From positions 1 through 44,430 of the forward strand of contig JAAHGS010000047.1 of assembly GCA_010692645.1 (NCBI GenBank): a stretch of 44,430 nucleotides of DNA, read 5' to 3'. Made by a program: the position numbers and the translations under genes. This document shows, piece by piece, positions 7,738 to 15,891 of the stretch. The number at the start of each line of letters is the position of its first letter. The first letter of the stretch is position 1. This DNA is from Symploca sp. SIO2E9 (lineage in GTDB: Bacteria; Cyanobacteriota; Cyanobacteriia; Cyanobacteriales; Coleofasciculaceae). The notes beneath the pieces are model-generated. The model made no database searches and was not told the origin of the DNA. It was given only the letters and a program-made list of their open reading frames with translations.

Positions 7738-7770
7738 AAAAGTATTTATCAAATATAATTTAAAATTTGA

Positions 7771-8448
7771 CTAGGGCTTCTCTTTCAAACGATAACCTAG
7801 ACCATAGACTGTTTCAATTAAATCACTAGGAGCACCAGCTGCTTCCAGTTTTTGTCGCAAGCCCCTAATATGAGCTTTGACTGTTGCTTCTTCCGGTAAT
7901 CGCTCAAAGGGCCAGAGATGCTCAAGGATTTGAGCGCGGCTAAACACTCGCCTGCCACTGCGTAGGAAAAACTCTAAGAGTGAATACTCTTTAGGAGAAA
8001 GCGGCAAGAGACGCTCCTCGTAAAAAACCTCACAGGTACTGGGATCAAGCCTTAATTTTCCCCATTCCAGCACTGGCGGCGAGGTGGAATTACCGCGACG
8101 GAGCAAAGCCCGAATGCGAGCTGATAATTCCTGCAAATCAAAGGGCTTGACGAGATAGTCATCTGCACCTGCATCAAGACCAACAACTTTATCATCAATG
8201 GTATCGCGAGCTGTCAGCATTAACACGGGAGTACTGTAACCTTGGGAGCGCAGTTTCTGACAGATGGTGATGCCATCCATTTTAGGCAGCATAATGTCGA
8301 GCAAAATCAAGTCATAGGTGAAAGCAGTGGCAAGCTCCCAACCCTCTTCCCCATCATAGGCAACATCAATAGCATAATGCTGGTCACTGAGGTCTTCTGC
8401 AAGAGCGTCAGTAATACGCTCATCATCTTCCACTAGTAAAATCCTCAT
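7771..8448 (-). CDS. OmpR/PhoB-type response regulator
   Basis: A 225-residue two-domain regulator. The receiver domain starts MRILLVEDDERITDALAEDL, with the acidic pair at 8-9, the phosphorylation site Asp51 in LILLDIMLPKMDG, the Thr of VLMLTARD and the Lys of YLVKPF. The C-terminal winged helix shows PLSPKEYSLLEFFLRSGRRVFSRAQILEHLW and the recognition segment EATVKAHIRGLRQKLE. It should bind promoter DNA after phosphorylation by the kinase encoded immediately downstream (6360-7640). It resembles the RppA/ManR group of cyanobacterial regulators, but I do not assign a symbol. The gene lies first in the pair, with about 70 bp to the next upstream gene. Confidence 0.95.
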   Translation of the reverse strand: MRILLVEDDERITDALAEDLSDQHYAIDVAYDGEEGWELATAFTYDLILLDIMLPKMDGITICQKLRSQGYSTPVLMLTARDTIDDKVVGLDAGADDYLVKPFDLQELSARIRALLRRGNSTSPPVLEWGKLRLDPSTCEVFYEERLLPLSPKEYSLLEFFLRSGRRVFSRAQILEHLWPFERLPEEATVKAHIRGLRQKLEAAGAPSDLIETVYGLGYRLKEKP

Positions 8449-8518
8449 GCCTTTCGCCTTTTGGTTGATGTGACCTTTATACCCAAGGTAAGGTCAATTT
8501 TATCTATTGCTCAACCCC

Positions 8519-9169
8519 CTAGGGCATGGATTTGTGGCGTATCCATTGGCGTAAGGTTTGTTCTGCTTTAATCTCATCCTTTTGAGCCTCGGCAAGAAAC
8601 TCATACAACTTGGTTTTTGGTACAAAGGTAAAAGTGGGAGAGACGTCTACTTCTTGGTAGCAATCGCCAGAGAGTTGATAGATGTACCAAATTTGTCCAT
8701 CGTAGCGCCAGAATTCTGGGATACCCATATGGGCATAGAGGGCTAATTTATCAATATTAGTATGGGTAATATCTACTTCTACTACTAAGTCAGGAGGAGG
8801 GTCTTGTTTGAGATCAATTGTTTTCCCAACTACTTGGGCTTGGTTCTGAATATAGTAGGCTTTGTCAGGTTCTGCACCTCGATCCAAATCTTCTCGATTT
8901 AGGGTTGTTGAACCCATTGTTTTGATTGTTCTGCCCGTTTCCGATACTAAGAAGTAGATAAAACGTCCAATAAGTTCCGAGTAAAATTCATGTTCTTCTA
9001 GAGGCATGGTAATCTCTAAAGTGCCGCGGTCGTAGATGAGGTGCGCACAGCGGCTTTCTCCCAAGGCTTGCATAATTTGTTGGTATGCTTGCCAGTTGAG
9101 GTTATGAAAAATTACTCGTTGTTCACTAACGGGACTAGGCGGCTTGGATGCAGGAGGGACTACAACCAT
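8519..9169 (-). CDS. Uma2 family (DUF820) putative endonuclease
   Basis: A protein of about 216 residues starting MVVVPPASKPPSPVSEQRVI; the open frame runs 66 bases further upstream but that extension is not family-like, so ATG 9169 is chosen. Uma2 hallmarks are HLIYDRGTLEITMPLEEHEFYSELI, the core acidic EPDKAYYIQN, and DLVVEVDITHTNIDKLALYAHMGIPEFWRYDG with the PD-(D/E)XK D-x-E pattern and a following Lys. The tail is KDEIKAEQTLRQWIRHKSMP. It belongs to a different subgroup from the Uma2 protein at 5564-6313, with a shorter C-terminus and no coiled-coil repeats. Nuclease function is predicted only. Confidence 0.85.
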   Translation of the reverse strand: MVVVPPASKPPSPVSEQRVIFHNLNWQAYQQIMQALGESRCAHLIYDRGTLEITMPLEEHEFYSELIGRFIYFLVSETGRTIKTMGSTTLNREDLDRGAEPDKAYYIQNQAQVVGKTIDLKQDPPPDLVVEVDITHTNIDKLALYAHMGIPEFWRYDGQIWYIYQLSGDCYQEVDVSPTFTFVPKTKLYEFLAEAQKDEIKAEQTLRQWIRHKSMP

Positions 9170-9330
9170 AAGTTTGATGATATTATGTTCAGCTATTGTA
9201 TAGCAATTATCAATTGTATCAGGTAATCTCGTCACTTCTTACCTTATTAGTTAAAAAAAGCAGGCAAGTTAACACTGGCAAACAACACCAGTTCTGTTTT
9301 ATTTTTGTACACAGACGCATTGAAATAATG

Positions 9331-9702
9331 TTATATTGGTCTACGCTTGCACATGCAGGCTTCTTCATCCCAAAATTCTTCTGGCGAAGAACAGCCTCCC
9401 TGGGTACATATTCCGCCTTTGAATTGTTTCTGTGGGTTTTGTTTATTAACTGAGAACATAGGGGTTTCTAGATTCTGCGTTTTGGTGTTGGCGGAGCTAT
9501 TTGGGTGTGACAAGCTATCTAAGTCTTGCTGTTGTAGTTTTGGCTTCATTTCGACTTGATCACTAATATCAATAGATGAATCAATACTCCCTATTACTGG
9601 TTCTGCAGCATAGCTTACTTGAATTGAATTCAACATCAGAGTTATAGCCATCAGAAAAGCGATCGCTGCCAATTTTATAAACCGCAAAGTTGTTTTTAAC
9701 AT
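9331..9702 (-). CDS. Small secreted protein with four C-terminal cysteines
   Basis: About 123 residues from ATG 9702; a TTG two codons earlier is possible. A clear signal peptide, MLKTTLRFIKLAAIAFLMAI then TLMLNSIQVSYA, with cleavage likely after SYA (before AEP). A low-complexity polar middle follows, and then a compact end with CTQGGC, SSPEEFWDEEA and CMCKRR, spacing C-x4-C-x11-C-x-C, suggesting two disulfides in the periplasm or outside. No known family is recognised. It lies just downstream of the TIR-WD40 gene on the same strand (about 125 bp), so it could be a satellite of that gene, but no shared promoter is demonstrated. Confidence 0.65.
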   Translation of the reverse strand: MLKTTLRFIKLAAIAFLMAITLMLNSIQVSYAAEPVIGSIDSSIDISDQVEMKPKLQQQDLDSLSHPNSSANTKTQNLETPMFSVNKQNPQKQFKGGICTQGGCSSPEEFWDEEACMCKRRPI

Positions 9703-9826
9703 AGTCAAAGTAAATTTTGTATTGATGATGAAATTATAACAATTAAAATTATAAAATCCAAAATTATTGGATTAGGATAGTTATTTAAAGTCTGGATCTC
9801 AAGGTTAGCTTACTCTGCGGCTAATT

Positions 9827-12800
9827 CTAGTTTCTATTTTCTAGATTGCAAAGATGTTGATCACCCTTTTCTACATTCCGGTTATGCTTAAGATAATCAC
9901 CAACCCACTCACAAGCAATCATTCCTAGCCTACCAAAATCTAAATCTAAATTCCACAAAATTACAGATTGATCCTGACTAGCAATAGCAATTGTTTGGTT
10001 GTCTGGGCTGAAATTCACATCAAAGACAGGTTTGTCATGATCTGCGAGGGTTTTTAATAGCTTACCATCCAGATTCCAGAGTTTGATAGTCTTGTCAGCA
10101 CTAGTTGTAGCAATAGTTTGACCATCAGAACTGAAACTGACGCTATTGACATCACCGTTATGTCCAGTGAAGCTTTTGAGTTCTCTACCATCCTTGCTCC
10201 AGAGTTTAGCAGTATTGTCATTACTGGCAGTAGCAATGGTCTTGCCGTCAGGGCTGAAACTAACGTCTACGATATAATCAGAATGCCCCATTAAAGTCTT
10301 AAGTAGTTTACCATCAAGGTTCCATAGTGTGAGATTCTGGTCATTACTAGCAATGGCAATCATTTGAGAGTCAGGGCTGAAACTGACGCTATTGACTCCA
10401 CTGCGATGCCTTGTGATAGTTTTGAGTAAAATACCATCCTTGCTCCAGAGTTTGACACTTTTGTCACGACTGGCAGTGGCAATGAGCTTGCCGTCAGGGC
10501 TGAAACTAACATTTCTAACCCAGTCTGTATGCCCAGCAATGGTTTGAAGTAGTTTACCATCGTTGCTCCAGAGTTTGACATTTTTGTCCTCGCTAGCAGT
10601 AGCAATTATCTGGCTATCCGGACTAAAACTTACATTAAAGACACGCTTACTATGCCCTGTAAGAGTTTGGAGTAGCTTACCATCCTTGGTCCAGAGTTTG
10701 ACAGTTTTATCATCACTAGCACTAGCAATCATCTTGCCGTCAGGGCTGAAACTGACGCTCCTAATCCAATCTTCATGCTCAGTCAGAATTTTGAGTAGTT
10801 TATTGTCAATTTTTATATTCCAGAGTTTAGCGGTTTTGTCCTCGCTAGCAGTGGCAATGGTTTTGCCGTCGGGGCTGAAGCTAACGCTGTATACATCACC
10901 TTGATGTCCAGCGAAGATTTGGAGTTGTGTACCATTAAGATTCCAGAGTTTAGCAGTGTTATCCCCATTAGCAGTGACAATAGTCTTGCCGTCAGCACTG
11001 AAACTGACGCTATAGACTTCATCTTTATTGTCAGTGAAGGATTGTAGTAGTTTACCTTCACGGCTCCAGATTTTGACAGTTTTGTCCAAACTGGTAGTAG
11101 CAATCTTACTGCCATCTGGACTGAAGCTCACGTCCCGAATTGGCTCATTATGCCCTCTAAGGGTTTGAATTAATTTACCGTCATGGCTCCAGAGCTTGAC
11201 AGTTTTGTCCCCACTAGCACTAGCAATGGTTTTGCCATCTGGACTGAAGCCCACGTCCCGAATTGGCTCATTATGCCCTCTAAGGGTTTGGAGTAATTTA
11301 CCGTCAAGGCTCCAAAGTATAACAGTGTTGTCTAAACTAGCGCTAACAATGGTCTTGCCATCGGAGCTAAAACTGGCGCTTCTAACCCAATCTGTATGTC
11401 CAGTGAGGGTTTGGAGTAATTTACCTTCAAAGCTCCAGAGTTTAACAGTATTGTCAGCACTGGCAGTGGCAATAGTTTTGCCGTCGGGGCTGAAACTGAC
11501 ACTATATACCCAATCTGTATGTCCAGTGAGGGTTTGGAGTAATTTACCTTCAAAGCTCCAGAGTTTAGCAGTTTTATCAGCACTAGCAGTGGCAATGGTT
11601 TTGCCGTCAGGGCTAAAAACTACGCTTATGACCGCGCTATGATGCCCCTGCAATCGATTGCGCTCTTTGACTTCATAAAGTGCATCCTGTAACGCTACTT
11701 TAACCCGATTCCTGGTGTTAGGTTTTACCCCTAGCTGTTTTTCCAAAAGTAACTTTCTTGCCCTAAGCGCTGAAAGCAAAGCTTCAAAGGGCTGATTTGA
11801 ATCTCTGAATGTTTTTGAAGATTGACTCAAAATATTGATTTGGTTTTCGAGAAGTCTTTCTCCTCTAGAAAACTGAGATAAAGCCACCACAAATACTGCA
11901 CTCATCAAACCGAGCAACGACCACAAAATTAAGGTTATGAGTTTCTTTTGTTTGAGAGCTGCCAATACCGCATCGCTACTTTTTGTAATATATTCCTTCT
12001 GTAAAGGAGTCAGAGCGGGATGTTTATTTTGTTCCTGGGCTTGAGTTAACCAATCTTGAGCGATCGCTAATTCAGTTCCACGCAAAAGTAAATCTTCACT
12101 TCTGTGTTTTTGTTCCCATTCGAGCGATCGCTGTAACCATTTAGTATGATTTCTGAGATGCTCTGTTTCACTATCCATGGTTCTGATTACTTGACTAAAA
12201 TTGAAATAAAAATCTCCTCCATATCTTCTAAAATCAATCCACTGGACTTGAGCTAATAGCGGGTGTAATTCTTTAGTTGATACCTCTGAATAGAGTACTG
12301 TTATCAAGCGTTTATTCAACTTAGTAGCATATTGAATTTCGTCATCACAATATGGCGAATTAACGGCATTGGGCGAAATAATAAATAGGAAGTTATCGGA
12401 ACTTTCAATACCTCGATAAATTTCCTGTTGAAAATCAGTACCCGGAGGAATACTTTCTTGATCAAACCAAGTGGTTTTGCCTTGTAGTTGCAGTGCCTCA
12501 TTTAACTTGCGTGCAAAATCTGAATCCGCACTCGAATATGAGATAAAGACTTCTTGAGATAATCCCGTCGGTTGATTTACGCTTGCAACAATAAACTCTG
12601 CATGTAAAGCTAGGGGTGGGTGTTCAAGACGCTGCCTATGAACTTTTAGCCAGTTTTGGTAATATTGTAGATTGTGACCACGCAATAATATGCTGTGGTT
12701 AAGGTTTTGACGCTGCCATTTGAGTGCTTTGACTAAGAGAATTTTATGCTCTTGGTAATAGCGAGTCTCTTGATGTAGTTCCTTTAATAACTTAGCAACA

Positions 12801-13783
12801 CCAACCTGGTATTTATTTTCGTCTTCATATCCCCTAAAGTCGATGAATTGTAAGCCACGTATGGCTGCTGGTATTTGTTGACTATCGACAGTATCAATCG
12901 TGAGGATAATCAGGCGCTTATTATTAGTCAACGCATATTCTAATTCTTGTTGACAAGATTTTGACAGCAGTGAATTAGCCGAAAGTAGGTAGACAAAATT
13001 ATCGGCTTCCTCAATACCTTCATTGATGGCTTCTGAGAATTCGATACCAGTTTTAATATCCGTGTCAGGTTTCCAGATAGTTATGCCTTCTAGCTGTAGT
13101 GTTTTCTCAATTTTATTCCTGATATATTGGTATTTATCTGAATAGGAGATAAATACCTGTGTCATCAAGTTATTAGCGTTCTTGATACTTTCACAAATAA
13201 ACTCAGCTTGTAAGTCAGTAGGCTCACAAGGAAATTGCTCATTTTTAAATCTTTCCTTTAACCAAGACTCTGCTTGTATGCGCTCTGCACCAATTAACAG
13301 ATAGTTAGTTTGTTTTTTATTTCTTGACCACTCTAGAGCTTTAGTTAAAAACTTGGTATGCTGCTCTACATAATCATAATGCTGATGAATGGTATTAATT
13401 AGTTTCTCAAAAGACTCTTCAAAACTATTGATGTCTTCTTGGAAATGCAGCCAGTTAAATTTGCGAATAGCTGGGTGCATTTTATCTTCAGAAGATTTAA
13501 TGTGTAACAAAGGAATAATACGCTTGTTGTATTTAATTGCCTGTTTAATTTCTTTGAGACAATAGGCAGAATTAACAGCATGAGGCGCAATGATAAAAAT
13601 GAAGTTATGCGCCTTCTCGATGTCATCATCAATCTGACGCTGCCAGTCTACGGCAGGGGGAATATCGTTTTGGTCAAACCAAACTTTGAAGCCAAATGCT
13701 GTTAATTGATGGTGCAGTTTGGTGGCAAAAGCTTTACTATCAGCTCGCCCATAGGAGATAAAGGCATCAAAAAAAACTGTCAT
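9827..13783 (-). CDS. Triple TIR domain - membrane segment - WD40 repeat protein
   Basis: A 1318-residue protein. Three TIR domains begin at DAFISYGRADS (about residue 6), QVFISYSDKYQ (about 209) and EVFISYSSADS (about 411). Each keeps the acidic residue typical of NADase TIRs: Glu78 in SAYCLKEI, Glu280 in SKSCQQEL and Glu482 in SPYCDDEI. Each is followed by a related helical linker of about 80 residues (H-x-x-FLTKALEW, then LLIGAE, then LQAEFI). One membrane helix lies at about 615-637 (LITLILWSLLGLMSAVFVVA), then a short helical region rich in LLSALRARKLL. Next come 14 WD40 repeats (about 711-1300), enough for two seven-bladed propellers. The propellers would lie across the membrane from, or next to, the TIR part and probably sense a ligand. 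TIR enzymes cleave NAD+ or make cADPR-like signals in several immune systems; that role here is inferred. A DUF4231 membrane protein is the next gene upstream. Confidence 0.93.
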   Translation of the reverse strand: MTVFFDAFISYGRADSKAFATKLHHQLTAFGFKVWFDQNDIPPAVDWQRQIDDDIEKAHNFIFIIAPHAVNSAYCLKEIKQAIKYNKRIIPLLHIKSSEDKMHPAIRKFNWLHFQEDINSFEESFEKLINTIHQHYDYVEQHTKFLTKALEWSRNKKQTNYLLIGAERIQAESWLKERFKNEQFPCEPTDLQAEFICESIKNANNLMTQVFISYSDKYQYIRNKIEKTLQLEGITIWKPDTDIKTGIEFSEAINEGIEEADNFVYLLSANSLLSKSCQQELEYALTNNKRLIILTIDTVDSQQIPAAIRGLQFIDFRGYEDENKYQVGVAKLLKELHQETRYYQEHKILLVKALKWQRQNLNHSILLRGHNLQYYQNWLKVHRQRLEHPPLALHAEFIVASVNQPTGLSQEVFISYSSADSDFARKLNEALQLQGKTTWFDQESIPPGTDFQQEIYRGIESSDNFLFIISPNAVNSPYCDDEIQYATKLNKRLITVLYSEVSTKELHPLLAQVQWIDFRRYGGDFYFNFSQVIRTMDSETEHLRNHTKWLQRSLEWEQKHRSEDLLLRGTELAIAQDWLTQAQEQNKHPALTPLQKEYITKSSDAVLAALKQKKLITLILWSLLGLMSAVFVVALSQFSRGERLLENQINILSQSSKTFRDSNQPFEALLSALRARKLLLEKQLGVKPNTRNRVKVALQDALYEVKERNRLQGHHSAVISVVFSPDGKTIATASADKTAKLWSFEGKLLQTLTGHTDWVYSVSFSPDGKTIATASADNTVKLWSFEGKLLQTLTGHTDWVRSASFSSDGKTIVSASLDNTVILWSLDGKLLQTLRGHNEPIRDVGFSPDGKTIASASGDKTVKLWSHDGKLIQTLRGHNEPIRDVSFSPDGSKIATTSLDKTVKIWSREGKLLQSFTDNKDEVYSVSFSADGKTIVTANGDNTAKLWNLNGTQLQIFAGHQGDVYSVSFSPDGKTIATASEDKTAKLWNIKIDNKLLKILTEHEDWIRSVSFSPDGKMIASASDDKTVKLWTKDGKLLQTLTGHSKRVFNVSFSPDSQIIATASEDKNVKLWSNDGKLLQTIAGHTDWVRNVSFSPDGKLIATASRDKSVKLWSKDGILLKTITRHRSGVNSVSFSPDSQMIAIASNDQNLTLWNLDGKLLKTLMGHSDYIVDVSFSPDGKTIATASNDNTAKLWSKDGRELKSFTGHNGDVNSVSFSSDGQTIATTSADKTIKLWNLDGKLLKTLADHDKPVFDVNFSPDNQTIAIASQDQSVILWNLDLDFGRLGMIACEWVGDYLKHNRNVEKGDQHLCNLENRN

Positions 13784-14034
13784 ATTTTTGGGGTTGAAAC
13801 TAGTGTAGATACAGCTGAAGATGAATCATCTCTACAAACAGCCCAGCCTGCGGGTGTTGAATTTTATATATTTACTCAGGTTTAAACACTAGTGATTATG
13901 CACATTACGGTTTTTCGTAACAATTTTTAACAGGATATGGGCTAGGCAGACAGACTCTATAATCTACACCAAAAGAAGCCTACATTTCTCAAAATAAAAG
14001 CCTCAATTTTATCTCTACAAATTATCTCCTATGA
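13784..14034. other. Gene-free leader of the TIR-WD40 gene
   Basis: AT-rich stretch that must contain the promoter of the TIR-WD40 gene, which starts at 13783. No convincing -35/-10 pair, operator or terminator was recognised, and no reading frame worth reporting is present. Confidence 0.5.
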
Positions 14035-14175
14035 ATTACCCATAATAAAATTTATACGGGTAGATTAGGTTGAGGCAGCGAAACCCAACATATATATTGG
14101 TAACGAGTTTGGTTTCACTTCCTTCTACCCAACCTACTTGTATTAAGGTTAGATTAACTGGATCTGATCTCAGCC
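14035..14175. repeat. Dispersed palindromic repeat, copy 1 (second copy 28617-28755)
   Basis: TTACCCATAATAAAA begins the copy; the core has GAGGCAGCGAAACCCAAC, then GTTTGGTTTCACTTCCTTC and ACCCAACCTAC as an imperfect inverted repeat. It aligns along its length with the copy at 28617-28755 in the same orientation. Its translated frames (such as VGWVEGSETK) give spurious short reading frames. Confidence 0.85.
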
Positions 14176-14219
14176 AGCCTCTAAGCTCGAAAATTAAACT
14201 GATAGCTAGAGTTTTGAAA

Positions 14220-15257
14220 TTAACCTTTACACTCATTATTTGACTCGGTAGCCAATTTTTTAGTTTCACGATAAAGTTCTGTGAGTGCATCGTTCATTTC
14301 CTGCACCCAACCAGCATTTTCGCTTTGGATGGTTGTCTCAGTTTTGATAACTAATAACTCGAAGTTCTCCAATTTCTCTTGGTCTGAAAGACTAGACCAC
14401 CAAGTACTGATATCATATAAATCATCAGCGGCCTGATTATAGGCAATCAAAGTCGCTTCAACCCGCTTGATTTCCAGGAAACTGGAAAATACTGCAGCTA
14501 GGGCAGTGCTTAATGCCACCCAAATTTCCTGATTAACTGCTACCAGAAAAGTACCAATACCACCTAACAGATAAATCCCCCACTGAAAGTAATGTAACTG
14601 TTTGTCTAGCTGCCTAGTTTTCTTTCGGTACCAGTTAAACTGGTCTTCGAGTCGCCAGCGAAGGTAATTTGTGGGGGTAAGATCAGAAAACTTGTCGTCG
14701 TTTTTATTGTACTCTTCTGGAAGTTTATTGTTCTTACTTTTGGATGAGTTTCTTTTAGGTAAAACTTCTCCTTCGTAGGGGCTGAGACTTGTCTGATGAA
14801 TTGGGGTTCCTTTAAGCCTTTGACTAATCAATTTGACCTTGCTGGCTAGCACTGAATCCCGCGAATTGCGATCGCTATAATTTCCAATTCCCGCACGGTA
14901 ACAGAAGATTTCTTTTTTGAGAAGTTCAGCACTACCCCGCAACAGGATCCAATTGTTACCTTTGTCAAACTTAACCGCACCTGCTAGCAAAACACTCAGA
15001 GTAATTGGAACTAACAGGAGAAGCCAGTGAATTATCTTGATTGTTTCCTGTGGATCAAGACACATTTCCTTTATAACTGAGTGCGTCACAGCTAGCAATG
15101 TAGCCAACACACTCAAAACTAGAATCCCTATGCGCAGCTGGAAGAAACGAGTCTGAGCAGCTTTGGCATTTTTGCCATAGGTACCTTGACGCTCCCAAGC
15201 ATGCTTGAGAACAGAACTCGGTGGAGGGGAATTTGTAGCTTCAACTTCTAGCTTCAT
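14220..15257 (-). CDS. DUF4231/SLATT-like membrane protein
   Basis: A 345-residue protein with two helix-hairpin membrane modules. Module 1: LRIGILVLSVLATLLAVTHS (about 42-61) and IIHWLLLLVPITLSVLLAGAVKF (about 75-97). Module 2: FQWGIYLLGGIGTFLVAV (about 224-241) and EIWVALSTALAAVFSSFLEI (about 245-264). Each pair precedes or follows long helices such as YLRWRLEDQFNWYRKKTRQL and a polar linker rich in Lys/Asn. This matches DUF4231 domain proteins, related to SLATT two-helix membrane effectors proposed to open pores in nucleotide-triggered conflict systems. Its ATG overlaps the stop codon of the gene remnant at 15254-15355 (ATGA). The TIR-WD40 gene follows 436 bp downstream, with repeat copy 1 between. 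An effector role is inference. Confidence 0.75.
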   Translation of the reverse strand: MKLEVEATNSPPPSSVLKHAWERQGTYGKNAKAAQTRFFQLRIGILVLSVLATLLAVTHSVIKEMCLDPQETIKIIHWLLLLVPITLSVLLAGAVKFDKGNNWILLRGSAELLKKEIFCYRAGIGNYSDRNSRDSVLASKVKLISQRLKGTPIHQTSLSPYEGEVLPKRNSSKSKNNKLPEEYNKNDDKFSDLTPTNYLRWRLEDQFNWYRKKTRQLDKQLHYFQWGIYLLGGIGTFLVAVNQEIWVALSTALAAVFSSFLEIKRVEATLIAYNQAADDLYDISTWWSSLSDQEKLENFELLVIKTETTIQSENAGWVQEMNDALTELYRETKKLATESNNECKG

Positions 15258-15355
15258 ACCAGTTCTCTAATTGGAATTTGTTCTAGAATACTAGAACCAA
15301 ATACCTTTTCCAATTCTAAATAGTCCAAGTGAACATAACCAAGATGACAGTGACA
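15254..15355 (-). pseudogene. 3' remnant of a truncated gene overlapping the DUF4231 start
   Basis: The minus strand reads CHCHLGYVHLDYLELEKVFG and SSILEQIPIRELV followed by a TGA that overlaps the DUF4231 start codon. This is coherent protein sequence with a Cys-x-Cys-x-Leu-Gly-Tyr-Val-His pattern. It recalls the C-termini of some radical SAM (spore-photoproduct-lyase-like) proteins, a weak recollection. Upstream the frame runs straight into heptamer repeats and has no homologous start. The four-base overlap suggests the lost gene and DUF4231 once formed an operon. Confidence 0.5.
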
Positions 15356-15357
15356 AG

Positions 15358-15391
15358 TTAAGTAATAAGTAATAAGTAATAAGTAATAAAT
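15358..15391. repeat. Heptamer repeat (AAGTAAT)n
   Basis: Four tandem AAGTAAT units, right at the point where the gene remnant 15254-15355 is broken off. Same family as 7706-7737. Confidence 0.9.
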
Positions 15392-15411
15392 GTTTTGATT
15401 GTCAGTGGTAG

Positions 15412-15478
15412 GGTGGGTTAGGCATGGGTATAATTTTGACGATGAACTCATAAGTTTTGATTCGTGCCCTAACCCACC
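15412..15478. repeat. Palindromic repeat GGTGGGTTAGGCA, copy A
   Basis: GGTGGGTTAGGCA (15412-15424) faces TGCCCTAACCCACC (15465-15478), enclosing GTATAATTTTGACGATGAAC. A near-identical second copy begins at 15660 in the same orientation. Confidence 0.85.
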
Positions 15479-15498
15479 ATAAAATAATATGTGATTCA

Positions 15499-15531
15499 TT
15501 ATATAGCAATCGCCAAGGCGGTTAAGACATT
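15499..15531. repeat. Half of a TATAGCAA-type inverted-repeat element
   Basis: TATAGCAATCGCCAAGGCGG then TTAAGACATT matches one end of the element at 40127-40243 (TATAGCAACCG...CGGTTAGGACAT) and a further copy near 42905. It contains its own stem (CGCC/GGCG). Confidence 0.6.
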
Positions 15532-15659
15532 AAAAAAGTCTCAAACTCAGATAGAACTTGGCTTTTCCTCCAGCATCGGGCCCTGGAGCATCCTGCCTCC
15601 TGCTATACAATGTCCCCTGAAATACTGGGAGATCTAAATGTTTTGGTTGTAAGTAGTAG

Positions 15660-15725
15660 GGTGGGTTAGGCACGGGTATAATTTTGACGATAAACTCATG
15701 AGTTTTGATTCGTGCCGTAACCACC
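15660..15725. repeat. Palindromic repeat GGTGGGTTAGGCA, copy B
   Basis: GGTGGGTTAGGCACG and CGTGCCGTAACCACC enclose the same core (GTATAATTTTGACGATAAAC) as copy A at 15412. Together with copy A and the half element between them this fills most of the 15358-15831 gap; the remainder (15726-15891) shows no gene but should hold the sigma gene promoter. Confidence 0.85.
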
Positions 15726-15891
15726 ATTTTGGCAGATGCAGTCAAAAAAAATCCTCCTAGCATTTTGCGAAAACGTCTACCCCAACTGCTATAACTGCTT
15801 AATGTTGATTGAGGCAAGTGATTAAACCTCCATGCTTCGAGCAAACAATGACATGTGGCATCTAATGCCCCTGCCACCCAGTCAATTCAAT

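Noticed and set aside
10054-11642. Several 60-148 residue reading frames on both strands within the WD40 region
   Set aside because: They are shadows in other frames of the tandem WD40 repeats; their own repetitive Leu/Ser sequences mirror the repeat unit.
14036-14290. 84-residue minus-strand frame ending GWVEGSETK...
   Set aside because: It is translated dispersed repeat plus the out-of-frame end of the DUF4231 gene; the second repeat copy gives similar nonsense.
15530-15877. 115-residue minus-strand frame
   Set aside because: Covers repeat copy B and runs antisense into the sigma-like gene; composition is not protein-like.
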